The notes under the pieces were generated by a model. The model had not been told where the DNA came from and searched no databases. It worked only from the letters and a program-made list of their open reading frames with translations. Positions 51,279 to 60,900 of a stretch of DNA of 64,000 nt are shown in pieces. The position numbers were made by a program, and so were the translations under genes. The stretch's first letter is position 1. Each line of letters begins with the position of its first letter. Origin of the DNA: CAYRYU01 sp964428355 (GTDB taxonomy: Bacteria > Muiribacteriota > Ozemobacteria > Ozemobacterales > Ozemobacteraceae); contig CAYRYU010000022.1 in assembly GCA_964428355.1 (NCBI GenBank), positions 13,190-77,189 of the forward strand. Reading direction: 5' to 3'.

Positions 51279-53063
51279 ATGAGCCAGCCGAAATTCATTG
51301 TGGGAATCGACCTGGGAACGACGAACATAGTCGTGACCTCCGCCCCCCTGACCGCAGTAGAGGACGAGAAGCCTGAAATCCGGATCTTTCCGGTTCTCCA
51401 GGAATTCGCCCAGGGAACCCTCGAGGAGAAGGAGTTCCTTCCCTCCTTCCTTTTCGAGCGGCTACAGGAAAAGCAGGTCCTGCCGTGGAAGCGCGAAACG
51501 GCGCATATCGCCGGCGGTTTCGCCCGCGAGCGAGGGGCCGAGGTTCCCGGCCGGCTGATCTCATCGACGAAATCCTGGCTGTGCAACCCGCTTGTTGACC
51601 GCCGCGAGGCTATCCTGCCCTGGAATGCCGCTCCGGATGCCAAGAAACTATCTCCACTCGATGCCCAGGCGGAGTTCCTCACCCATGTCAGGCTCGCGTG
51701 GAACCAGAAAAACAAGGCCAAGCTGGAGGATCAGATCGTGATCGTCACGATCCCGGCATCCTTCGATGCCGCCGCCAGGGATCTCACGGTCGAGGCGGCA
51801 AGGGCCGCCGGACTCCCGACGATCGTCCTCCTCGAGGAGCCCCAGGCCGCTTTCTATTCCTGGATTGCCCAGACCGATGCACCGTGGCGGGAGCAGGTCA
51901 AGAAAGGGGACGTGGTCCTGGTGGTGGACGTCGGGGGCGGAACCTCCGATTTCAGCCTCATCGAAATCGGCGAGGAGGGCGGCGATTTGACCCTGAAGCG
52001 CGTCGCAGTCGGGAACCACATCCTCCTGGGCGGCGACAACATGGATCTGACACTTTCCTTCCATCTCAAGAAGAAGCTCGAAGCCGCCAAGAAACGCGTC
52101 GACAACTGGCAGATGCTTGCCCTGACCCACGCATGCCGGAAGGCAAAGGAACGCCTGCTTTCGGAGCCCGACCTGAAGTCCGAACCGATAGTTATTTCCG
52201 GCCGCGGAAGCAGCGTGGTAGGCGGAAGCATCAAGACCACTCTCGAAAGGGGCGATATCGAGACCATCCTCATGGAAGGCTTCTTCCCCCCCTGCAAGAT
52301 GGAAGAACCCACACACGAGGAGCCCGCGACCGGCTTCCGTGAGCTGAATCTGGCCTACGCGGCCGATCCCGCTGTAACCCGCCATCTCGCGAAATTCCTG
52401 CGATCGCAGGGTTCCGGCGGGCAATCCTGTTTCCCGAAGGCGATCCTTTTCAACGGAGGGGTTTTCCTCGCCGAGCCTTTCAGGAACAGGCTCATAGAAG
52501 TCATCAACTCATGGCTGAACGAGGCCGGCCAGTCCGAGATCCGGACCTTGAAAGGGGCCGATCTCAGCCGCGCCGTGGCCATTGGAGCCACCAGTTACGG
52601 GCTCGCCCGGCAGGGCAAGGGAATCCGCATTAGGGGCGGTGTTTCGCAAGCATACTATCTCGGGATCGAATCATCCCTCCCCGCCGTTCCGGGAATGGAA
52701 CGGCCGCTCAAGGCTCTTTGCGTGGCCCAGATCGGAATGGAGGAGGGGACGGTCGCCCAGATTCCCCAGCAACGATTCGGACTCATCGTTGGAAAGACGG
52801 TGGAGTTCAAGTTCTTCAAATCCAACTGCCGGCGGGATGACAAGGTCGGGCAGCTGTTCGAGGAGGTCCCCGACCAGGTCGAGGCGACAAGTGGCCTTTC
52901 CATCAACCTTCCCGTTGGTGAGGGGATGTCAGCCGGAGACCTTGTCGAAGTCGGGCTGGAGGTTGGAATCACCGAAATCGGGACCCTGGAAATCTGGTGC
53001 CATGAGAAGACCGGGGCCCACAGGTGGAAGCTCGAGTTCAACGTCCGCGAGGCGATCAAGTAG
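51279..53063 (+). CDS. Hsp70-family protein (first of pair)
   Basis: This is a 594-residue Hsp70-like ATPase starting at ATG 51279 (TAAGGAGCC before). Phosphate-binding motif 1 is FIVGIDLGTTNIVVTS, motif 2 VLVVDVGGGTSDFSL near 210-225, and the adenosine loop is around FNGGVFLAEPFRNRL near 390. The middle has LLGGDNMDLTLSFHL as in DnaK. The C-terminal part is short and beta-rich with no long lid helices. It lacks the DnaK EEVD-like end. It resembles proteins found beside DUF2760 in proteobacteria rather than DnaK. It probably acts with the upstream membrane protein and the downstream Hsp70 and not with a general DnaJ/GrpE pair, none of which is here. Confidence 0.92.
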   Translation: MSQPKFIVGIDLGTTNIVVTSAPLTAVEDEKPEIRIFPVLQEFAQGTLEEKEFLPSFLFERLQEKQVLPWKRETAHIAGGFARERGAEVPGRLISSTKSWLCNPLVDRREAILPWNAAPDAKKLSPLDAQAEFLTHVRLAWNQKNKAKLEDQIVIVTIPASFDAAARDLTVEAARAAGLPTIVLLEEPQAAFYSWIAQTDAPWREQVKKGDVVLVVDVGGGTSDFSLIEIGEEGGDLTLKRVAVGNHILLGGDNMDLTLSFHLKKKLEAAKKRVDNWQMLALTHACRKAKERLLSEPDLKSEPIVISGRGSSVVGGSIKTTLERGDIETILMEGFFPPCKMEEPTHEEPATGFRELNLAYAADPAVTRHLAKFLRSQGSGGQSCFPKAILFNGGVFLAEPFRNRLIEVINSWLNEAGQSEIRTLKGADLSRAVAIGATSYGLARQGKGIRIRGGVSQAYYLGIESSLPAVPGMERPLKALCVAQIGMEEGTVAQIPQQRFGLIVGKTVEFKFFKSNCRRDDKVGQLFEEVPDQVEATSGLSINLPVGEGMSAGDLVEVGLEVGITEIGTLEIWCHEKTGAHRWKLEFNVREAIK

Positions 53064-53077
53064 AATTCCCCCCGGTT

Positions 53078-55951
53078 ATGAGCGCATCCGAGTCACGCAA
53101 ACGCCGCACCCAGCCGCCCCCCACGGGGATCCCAGGAATCGCCGGCCCTGCCTCCCCTCCGGGAGATTTCCCTGAGAACGGGCCACCCTTCATCATTGGA
53201 ATCGATCTGGGAACAACCCAGTGTGCCTTGTCGTTTTTCGACACCAGGGAACCTGCAGCGGGAATCAGGCCCTTTCAGATTCCCCAGTTCGTGGGGGCTT
53301 CGCAAGTGGCCAATCTTCCGACACTCCCGTCGGTGGCTTTCATCGACGAGGAGAAGGGAGCCCCTGACGGCCCGGAATGGCGGGACGAAGACGGGGTCCT
53401 GGTCGGGCAGTTCGCCAGGGAGCGCGGCTTTGAAGTGCCTGGACGTGTCGTCCACAGCGCAAAATCGTGGCTGTGCAACCCGAAAGCCGACCGGACCGCC
53501 CCTATCCTTCCCTGGCAAAGCGAGACGGTCACCCGGAAGAGATCACCGATCGAGATTTCCGCGCTATTTCTCCGCCACCTGGCGCAGGTCTGGGATTCCA
53601 ACATGGCCGCCGGGCGACCGGAAAACCGCTTCACGGCGCAGAAGGTCATCGTTACCATCCCGGCGTCATTCGACCCGGTGGCGAGGAATCTGACCCTCGA
53701 AGCCATCGGAAAGGCTGGATTGTCGGGGGTGACCCTCCTGGAAGAGCCTCAGGCAGCGTTTTACGATTTCATCTATCGCCACCCGAAGGATCTGGAAAAG
53801 CGTCTCGAAGGGGTCAGGACCGTCCTGGTAGTGGACATCGGAGGCGGAACGACCGACTTCAGCCTCATCCAGGTCAAAATGCCCAAAGGAGCCCATCAGC
53901 CTGAGTTTCACCGGCTTGCAGTCGGGCCGCATCTTCTGGTCGGAGGTGACAATCTCGACCTGGCGGTGGCGAAGTTCGTGGAAGGGCGGTTCCAGAAGAA
54001 GGGCCGGAAGTTGATCTACCGTCAATGGATGGCCCTGCTAAACCAGAGCCGCAAGGTCAAAGAGGACGTCCTTTCCGGCCTGGGCTCGGGAACCGTTCGG
54101 TTCACCCTCCCCGGGGCAGGCAGCCGGGTCGTTTCCCAAACCCTTTCCGAGGACGTGGGAAAGGATGAAATCCGCGCGATGCTGATGGATGGCTTTTTCC
54201 CACCGGTAGGTCGCGATGAAAGGCCGGAGGAGGAAGCTGGAATAGGCATCTCCGAGGCGGGGCTCCCCTATACGCGCGACCCGGCAGTCACGAAGCACCT
54301 TGCCATGTTTCTCGGGGAACACGGCGTTCTTCCCGACGCAGTCCTGTACAACGGAGGGACTTTGCTCTCGACCGTGATCGACGACCGCCTGACGGAGATT
54401 TTCGCTGAATGGCGCGGAGGGGATATCCCCCTGATCCTGCAGAATCCGAGACCGACCCTTGCGGTATCGTGCGGTGCCGTCTACTTCGGGATGGTGGAAA
54501 TGGGTTTCGGGCAACGGATAAAGAGCGGAAACCCCGTTTCGCTCTACCTGGGAATCGGCACCGCGGAAGGTTCGACTGCGTCCGCCCATGTTCCAGAGCA
54601 TCTGATGTGCCTCCTTCCCAAGGGAGCCGAGTCGAACCGGGAGTATTCGGTCGAGGGAAAGACCTTCGGCCTCGACACCCGTGGGGACGTCGCCTTCTAC
54701 CTGTTCTTCACCCCGGCCCCCCCAAAGGATGAAGCCCTCGGGACCATGGCCGGATATTCATCCCGAAAGCACCGGCCGCTTCCCCCGCTTTCCTTTTCCA
54801 CTCCCGCCGCAGGGGAACCTGGAATAGTGGAAGCTTCGCTGAGGGTCATACTTCGGGATTCGGGATATCTCCAGGTCTTCTGCGACGAAACCGGCGAGTT
54901 CGACGGAGCCCGGACCGCTTTCCAGCGCGAACTCGTGTTCGATCTTTCGGGACGGGAAAAGCCCCGGAAACCTGCCGCCGCCAAATCCCGGAGCTCGGTT
55001 GGGCGTTCCCACCAGTCCCGGATCCGTAAATTCCTGGATGGCGTGTTCGAAAGCCAGGGGGATCCGCAGAGATTCAACGGGTTGTTCAAGGGGCTGGAGG
55101 AGATACTGGGAGATCGCCGGGAAGCCTGGAACACCGACACACTACGTTCTCTCTTCCCGATCATTCTGGAGGAAGACCGTTTCTCAGCAACCGAGGATGG
55201 CCTGACCTGGTATCTCCGCCTTCTCGGATACACGCTCAGGCCTGGATTCGGCTCCCAGGGAGATACCGACAGGGTCGGGGAACTCCTCGAGAAGTTCCGC
55301 TCGCCTCCCACGACGGGTTCATCAGCTTTCTGGACGGAATGGTGGATCATGTGGAGAAGGATCGCCCCCGGCCTCGCCCCGGACCGCCAGGCCACCTTCC
55401 TCCGGGCGTTCGAACCTCTTCTTTTTCCCCCCAAGAGGTATGACAAGAGCCTCCGCCAGCCCGAACCCCATGAAAAGAACCAGATCTGGAGGTTTCTGGG
55501 GCAACTGGAAAAACTTCCCGTCTCCGAGAAGGAACGGTTGGGCTGGTGGATCCTCCGCGCACCGGCCTCTTTCGGTCGTGACCCCGTGGCCTTGTATGCA
55601 CTTGGACGGATGGGTGCCCGGGAGATGTCCTACGCCGGATCGACCCTGTTGGTTCCCCAGGCAACGGTCCAGTCATGGACCGAAGGGCTTCTCCAGTACC
55701 CCGACACCACAGCGTCCTATTTCGATTGGGCACTAAGGGAACTGGGGCGGAAAACCGGTGACCGGCTGGTCCAGATCGACGATGCAACACGGAAAAGGAT
55801 CGTCGATCTTTTCAAGAAGCGGAACCGGAAAAAGCAGTTCCTAACGCCCCTGATCGAGATTCGTCGCCTGGCTGCGGAGGATTACGCCGACTTCTGCGGG
55901 GAAACGCTCCCCTCCGGATTCGTCTGGGTTCGTGAGGAAACCGCCTCCTGA
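53078..55951 (+). CDS. Hsp70-family protein with DUF3731-like C-terminal extension
   Basis: This is a 957-residue protein starting at ATG 53078, 14 bases after the previous stop. After a basic, Pro-rich tail of about 45 residues the Hsp70 ATPase runs to about 540: FIIGIDLGTTQCALSF, VLVVDIGGGTTDFSLIQV near 265, LLVGGDNLDLAVAKF near 300 and YNGGTLLSTV near 425. Instead of a normal substrate lid there is a region rich in Lys/Arg and then a helical domain of about 310 residues, including ILEEDRFSATEDGLTWYLRL. This helical domain matches the DUF3731 type seen in these Hsp70s. The two Hsp70 genes probably arose by duplication and diverged; both keep the phosphate-binding motifs. The role is likely assembly or disassembly of a membrane-linked complex. 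Confidence 0.9.
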   Translation: MSASESRKRRTQPPPTGIPGIAGPASPPGDFPENGPPFIIGIDLGTTQCALSFFDTREPAAGIRPFQIPQFVGASQVANLPTLPSVAFIDEEKGAPDGPEWRDEDGVLVGQFARERGFEVPGRVVHSAKSWLCNPKADRTAPILPWQSETVTRKRSPIEISALFLRHLAQVWDSNMAAGRPENRFTAQKVIVTIPASFDPVARNLTLEAIGKAGLSGVTLLEEPQAAFYDFIYRHPKDLEKRLEGVRTVLVVDIGGGTTDFSLIQVKMPKGAHQPEFHRLAVGPHLLVGGDNLDLAVAKFVEGRFQKKGRKLIYRQWMALLNQSRKVKEDVLSGLGSGTVRFTLPGAGSRVVSQTLSEDVGKDEIRAMLMDGFFPPVGRDERPEEEAGIGISEAGLPYTRDPAVTKHLAMFLGEHGVLPDAVLYNGGTLLSTVIDDRLTEIFAEWRGGDIPLILQNPRPTLAVSCGAVYFGMVEMGFGQRIKSGNPVSLYLGIGTAEGSTASAHVPEHLMCLLPKGAESNREYSVEGKTFGLDTRGDVAFYLFFTPAPPKDEALGTMAGYSSRKHRPLPPLSFSTPAAGEPGIVEASLRVILRDSGYLQVFCDETGEFDGARTAFQRELVFDLSGREKPRKPAAAKSRSSVGRSHQSRIRKFLDGVFESQGDPQRFNGLFKGLEEILGDRREAWNTDTLRSLFPIILEEDRFSATEDGLTWYLRLLGYTLRPGFGSQGDTDRVGELLEKFRSPPTTGSSAFWTEWWIMWRRIAPGLAPDRQATFLRAFEPLLFPPKRYDKSLRQPEPHEKNQIWRFLGQLEKLPVSEKERLGWWILRAPASFGRDPVALYALGRMGAREMSYAGSTLLVPQATVQSWTEGLLQYPDTTASYFDWALRELGRKTGDRLVQIDDATRKRIVDLFKKRNRKKQFLTPLIEIRRLAAEDYADFCGETLPSGFVWVREETAS

Positions 55952-55994
55952 GAGACGGGCAGAAGGGCAGACCGCCCGACCGAAATGTCCGGGC

Positions 55995-56104
55995 TTCACC
56001 ACGAAGACACGATGGACACGATGGACACGACGGACCCGACGGACACGAAGCATATCGAGCCCGAATAGCTTCGTGAACTTGGTGCCCTTCGTTCTTTGTG
56101 GTGA
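55995..56104. repeat. Intergenic inverted repeat with GGACACGA-type tandem units
   Basis: The left arm (TTCACCACGAAGACACGA, 55995-56012) pairs imperfectly with the right arm (TCGTTCTTTGTGGTGA, 56089-56104). Inside are about five 9-base units of the form GACACGATG (56005-56050) and a perfect eight-base arm pair CACGAAGC/GCTTCGTG (56044-56051, 56068-56075). It fills the gap between the second Hsp70 gene and mtnA. Sequences of the CCACGAAGACACGA type are widespread short intergenic repeats in several bacterial phyla. Confidence 0.8.
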
Positions 56105-56165
56105 TCCCTGGCAGAAGACCCTGAATTGAAGCGGTTTCAGGGCGTTCCCGAAGGCGCGCTGATCC

Positions 56166-56195
56166 TTGACCGGAAGGCTCCGGGTCTGTTATCAT
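56166..56195 (+). promoter_or_regulatory. Sigma-70-like promoter of mtnA
   Basis: TTGACC (56166-56171) and TATCAT (56190-56195) are spaced by 18 bases. Both match the consensus at five of six positions. They lie directly upstream of the mtnA start region. Confidence 0.5.
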
Positions 56196-56268
56196 TCGCC
56201 ATCTTCCCCCCCCCGTCAGGGTCATGGACCCGAACCTGAATACCAGAAAGGGCTGGAACCCCGCAATT

Positions 56269-57336
56269 ATGGTGGAACCGATTCGATACGACCCCTCCCG
56301 CGATGAGGTCGAAATCATCGACCAGACGAAACTTCCCGGGCAAAAGAAGCTCCTGGTCCTCCGGGAACCGGAGCAGATGGCACACGCAATCCGGACCCTC
56401 CAGCTGCGTGGCGCGCCCGCCATAGGAGTCGGGGCCGCCTACGGGATCTACCTTGGAATGAGGAACTTTTCCGGTTCCCCCGACCGGCTCAGGGAGACCC
56501 TCGAGAAGGTATGCAGCCTGATGGGTTCGACGCGGCCGACCGCGGTCAACCTGTTCTGGGCAATCGACAGGGTCAACAAGGTCGTTTCCGAAGCGATCGC
56601 CAACGCGGGTTCGGGAGACGCGGTGCGGGCGGCAAGGACCGCGGCGCTGGGGGAAGCGCGTGCGATCCAGGAAGAAGACGCGAACATGTGCCGGACGATC
56701 GGCGCATTCGGTGCCGACTTCCTCGAAGACGGCCAGACGTGGCTTACCCACTGCAACGCCGGGGCACTGGCGACAGCGGCCTACGGGACAGCCCTCGGCG
56801 TTTTTCGTGCCGCCAAGGAGCAGGGAAAGCGATTCCGGGTCTTCGTCGACGAAACGCGCCCCCTTCTCCAGGGAGCCCGACTGACGGCCTGGGAACTCCT
56901 CGAGGACGGAATCGACGCCACCCTGATCTGCGACAACATGGCCGGAACGCTGATGGCCGCTGGGAAGGTCCACGGCGTGGTGGTGGGAGCGGATCGCATC
57001 ACCGCCGACGGTTTCGTCGCGAACAAGATCGGAACCTATCCTCTCGCGGTCCTCGCGAAGTATCATTCGGTACCTTTCTACGTTGCCGCTCCGGTCTCCA
57101 CCTTCGACCTTACAATCAGGACCGGAGACCAGATCCCCATCGAGGAACGTGACCACACCGAAGTGACCGGGTTCGGAGGGGTCCGAACCGCGCCGGAGGG
57201 AATCAAGGTCTTCAACCCGGCCTTCGATACGACTCCCCCGAAACTGGTAAAGGCGATCATCACAGACCGGGGTGTCCTGACCCCGCCGTTCCGGTCCGCG
57301 ATCAAAAGACTCGTCCCAAGGCTGGACAAGCGATGA
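56269..57336 (+). CDS. mtnA: 5-methylthioribose-1-phosphate isomerase
   Basis: This is a 355-residue enzyme that converts 5-methylthioribose 1-phosphate to 5-methylthioribulose 1-phosphate in the salvage of 5'-methylthioadenosine. Seen in order are IDQTKLPG near residue 17, RGAPAIGV near 49, RPTAVNLFWA near 85, THCNAGALAT near 160 (catalytic Cys), FVDETRPLLQGARLTAWEL near 195 with the catalytic Asp nearby in ICDNMAG, GADRI and ANKIGTYPLAV near 245, then IITDRGV. The family starts at MVEPIRYDP, so the ATG at 56269 is chosen. An in-frame ATG at 56224 would add 15 residues. The gene overlaps the following aldolase gene by four bases. Confidence 0.95.
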   Translation: MVEPIRYDPSRDEVEIIDQTKLPGQKKLLVLREPEQMAHAIRTLQLRGAPAIGVGAAYGIYLGMRNFSGSPDRLRETLEKVCSLMGSTRPTAVNLFWAIDRVNKVVSEAIANAGSGDAVRAARTAALGEARAIQEEDANMCRTIGAFGADFLEDGQTWLTHCNAGALATAAYGTALGVFRAAKEQGKRFRVFVDETRPLLQGARLTAWELLEDGIDATLICDNMAGTLMAAGKVHGVVVGADRITADGFVANKIGTYPLAVLAKYHSVPFYVAAPVSTFDLTIRTGDQIPIEERDHTEVTGFGGVRTAPEGIKVFNPAFDTTPPKLVKAIITDRGVLTPPFRSAIKRLVPRLDKR

Positions 57337-57911
57337 ATGTCCTGAGAGAATTTCAGCAGACCGGAAACGACCTCTTTTTCGGAGGTCTCAACAACTCCCA
57401 CTCCGGGAACATGAGCGTCCGGATCGGGGGGATGATGGCTATCACGCGGACAGGTTCGATGTTGCACCGTCTCGGGCATGGCGACATCATCGAAACCTCG
57501 ATCGCGAACGAGGATTCCCAGACCCCGCTCGCGTCGCGCGAATACCCGGTCCACAAGGCCATCTACCAGGCCACGGATTCCATGGCGATCGTCCATGCGC
57601 ATCCTCCACATGTCATCGCGCTCTCCCTCGTCGCGGACCGGCTCGTCCCGCTCGACGCGGAGGGAAAATACTACTATCCGCAGGGAATCCCGGTCGTTGC
57701 CGTCCAGAACGCGGTCGCATCACTCGAGGTCGCCGCCGCCGTCGCCCCCCTCCTTCGCACCTTCCCCATCGTCGCGGTCCGAGGCCACGGGACTTTCGCG
57801 GTGGGGAAGGACCTCGAATCGGGCCTCCACTGGACCAGCAGCCTGGACAACGTCGCACAGATCATCATCCTGAACAAGCACTACACCGGGTGCTCCAAAT
57901 TTTCAGCTTAG
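57333..57911 (+). CDS. Class II aldolase/adducin family (likely methylthioribulose-phosphate aldolase)
   Basis: This is a 192-residue enzyme of the AraD/FucA type. Zn ligands are seen as His-His in VHAHPPHVIALS near residue 88-93 and His of VRGHGTFAVG near 152. A catalytic Glu is in REYPVHK near 70, and GGLNNSHSGNMSVRI near 17 is the typical N-terminal phosphate-binding segment. Length and motifs fit fuculose-1-phosphate or related short aldolases. Its ATG overlaps the mtnA stop (57333-57336), so its substrate is probably 5-methylthioribulose 1-phosphate. Aldol cleavage of that compound gives dihydroxyacetone phosphate and 2-(methylthio)acetaldehyde (the DHAP shunt, Ald2). This is a context-based inference. 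The ileS gene follows 18 bases later. Confidence 0.85.
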   Translation: MNVLREFQQTGNDLFFGGLNNSHSGNMSVRIGGMMAITRTGSMLHRLGHGDIIETSIANEDSQTPLASREYPVHKAIYQATDSMAIVHAHPPHVIALSLVADRLVPLDAEGKYYYPQGIPVVAVQNAVASLEVAAAVAPLLRTFPIVAVRGHGTFAVGKDLESGLHWTSSLDNVAQIIILNKHYTGCSKFSA

Positions 57912-57929
57912 AAGCTTAGAAGGACGAAC

Positions 57930-60900
57930 ATGCTTTTCGAAAAAACCGCAACCGCCGTAACATCCGCCAGGGAAGAGGAAATACTGGAGTTCTGGGAAAA
58001 GGAACGCATCTTTTTCGAGTCCCTGAAAATCCGCGAGGGTGCAAAGCCTTTCGTTTTTTTCGAGGGTCCCCCCACGGCGAACGGAACCCCACATCCCGGC
58101 CACGTCCTGACGAAGGCCCTCAAAGACCTGATTCCCCGCTACAAGACGATGTGCGGACATTACGTCGGCCGGAAGGCGGGCTGGGACACGCACGGTCTTC
58201 CCGTGGAGCTCGAGGTGGAGAAGGAACTCCACCTGACCTGCAAGCAGGATATCGAGAAGTACGGGATCGAGAATTTCATCAAGAAGTGCAAGGAAAGCGT
58301 TTTCCGGTACGAGAAGGAATGGCGCCAGATGGTCACCCGGGGCGGTTTCTGGATCGACATGACCGACCCCTACATCACCTGCACCAACAACTACATCGAG
58401 ACCATCTGGTGGATTCTCGGCCAGTTCTGGAAGAAGGGGCTGCTTTACGAGGGCCACAAGGTCGTACCATACTGCCCCCGCTGCGGAACGGCCCTCTCCT
58501 CCCATGAGGTCGCGCAGGGTTACGATGAGGTCGAGGACCCTTCGGTATTCGTGAGGTTCGCCGTCCGCGGGCAACCTGACACCTACTTCCTCGTCTGGAC
58601 GACCACCCCCTGGACACTCCTTTCCAATGTGGCTCTTGCCGTGGGAAAGGATATCGAGTACTGCCGCGTTAAGCATGGCGGCCAGACCCTCATCCTTGCC
58701 AAGGCCCGGCTGGAGGCTCTCCAGGGAGAATACGAAGTCGAGTCGACCTGCCGCGGTTCGGACCTCATGAACCTCGATTACGAGCCGTTGTTCGATTTCC
58801 ACAAACCGAAGAAGCGTGCCCATTTCGTTATCCCGGGCGAATTCGTCTCGACCGAGGATGGAACGGGGATTGTCCATATCGCTCCCGCCTTCGGCGAGGA
58901 CGACTACAAGGTCGGCAAGGCGCACGACCTGCCCGTCGTGCAGCTCGTCGACCTCGACGGGAAGTTCACCCCCGAAGTGACCCTCTGGAAAGGGCGCTTC
59001 GTCAAGGAAGCCGATCCCGACATCATCAAGCACCTCAAGAAGACCGGACAGCTCTACCACTCGGCCAGGATCAAGCACACCTATCCGTTCTGCTGGAGAT
59101 GTGACAGTCCCCTGCTCTACTACGCCCGGCATTCCTGGTTCGTCCGGACCACGGCGTTCAAGGACGAGATACTGGCGAACAACGAGAAGATCCACTGGTA
59201 TCCCGATCACATCCAGAAGGGCCGGTTCGGCAACTTCCTGGAAAACATGGTCGACTGGGCCATCTCGCGCGACCGGTATTGGGGGACTCCGCTTCCCATC
59301 TGGAAATGCGAATGCGGCGAGCATCTCTTCATCGACAGCATCGAGGAGCTCAAGAAGCGGGGAAAGAACTGCCCCGCCGACATCGAGCTGCACAAGCCCT
59401 ACGTCGACGCGATCGAGATCGCGTGCCAGAAATGCGGCAAGGCCATGCACCGGATCCCCGAAGTCATCGACTGCTGGTTCGATTCGGGTTCCATGCACAC
59501 GGCGCAATGGCACTACCCCTTCGAGAACAAGGAGACGTTCAAGGCGAACTTCCCCGCCGATTACATCTGCGAGGCGGTCGACCAGACCCGGGGCTGGTTC
59601 TACAGCCTGCTCGTGACGAGCACCTTCCTGCACCAGGAGCCCGCCTACAAGAACGTCGTCGTCCTCGGCCTCATCTGCGACAAGAACGGGATCAAGATGA
59701 GCAAGTCGAAGGGCAACGTCCTGGATTGCATGGGGCTTTTCAAAAAATACGGCGCGGATGCCGTCAGATGGCTCCTCTACTCTGGAACCGCCCCCTGGAA
59801 CACCCGGCGGTTCTACGAGGAGGCAATCGCGGAGGCGCAAAACCGCTTCCTGGGCACGCTCCAGAACGTCTTCAGTTTCTTCGTCCTGTATGCCAACATC
59901 GAGAAGTTCAACCCCCTCGAGCACAAGGTTCCCCTCTCGGAGCGCGCCGAGATCGACCGCTGGATCCTTTCCCGGTTCCACCACGCCGTGGCCGACGTGA
60001 GGGCCTCCCTCGACATCTTCGAGGTGACCCGTGCCACCCAGCCGATGGAGGAGTTCGTCGACGATCTCTCCAACTGGTTCGTACGACGCAGCCGGCGCCG
60101 CTTCTGGAGCTCCGAGGACACCGTGGACAAGAAGGCCGCGTTCCTCACCCTCTGGGAGGTCCTGACCGGGTTCGCCCGGCTCGCCGCCCCCTTCACTCCG
60201 TTCATCACGGAGGACATCTACCGCAACCTGGTCGTCCGGATCGACCCCGCCGCGCCCAGAAGCGTCCACCTGACCGACTACCCGGTCGCCGACCAGAACT
60301 GCCTCGACCCCGAGCTCGAAAAGAGGATGTCTCTCATCAAGAGGGTCGTCCAGCTGGGCCGCGCCGCCAGGAATGAGGCGAACCTCAAGGTCAGGCAGCC
60401 CCTGGCGGAGATGCGCGTCGTCATTTCCAGTCCCGAAGAACGGAAGATCATCGAGGCCATGAGCTACCTCATCGCGGAGGAGTTGAACGTCAAGTCCGTT
60501 CTCCCGACCGAGGACGCCTCGGCCTTGACGCGATACGTCGTGAAGCCCAACTTCCGCAACATCGGGAAAGGACCCAACAAGTCCCTTATCCCGGCCATCA
60601 AGGCCCATCTCGAAACCGCCGATGGAAACCTCGTCCAGAAGAGTCTTTCAAAAGGCGGCTATGCTTTCCAGATCGATGGAAAGGAAGTGCGCCTCACCGC
60701 CGGCGAGGTCGAGGTGGGAACCGTCGCGACCGGTGATTTCGCGGTGCAGAACGAAGGGGGCCTGACCGTCGCGCTCCAGAAGAGCCTCACCCGTCCCCTC
60801 GTCCTGGAGGGACTGGCCCGCGAGATGGTCAACAAGATCCAACACATGCGCAAGGAGATGAACCTTGACATCCAGGACCGGATCGTTATTGAATACGCCG

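Noticed and set aside
57903..60608. Minus-strand open frame of about 900 codons opposite ileS
   Set aside because: It is rich in Asp, Val, Gly and Leu in a pattern that mirrors the ileS codons. The plus-strand protein has all IleRS motifs, so this is a shadow.
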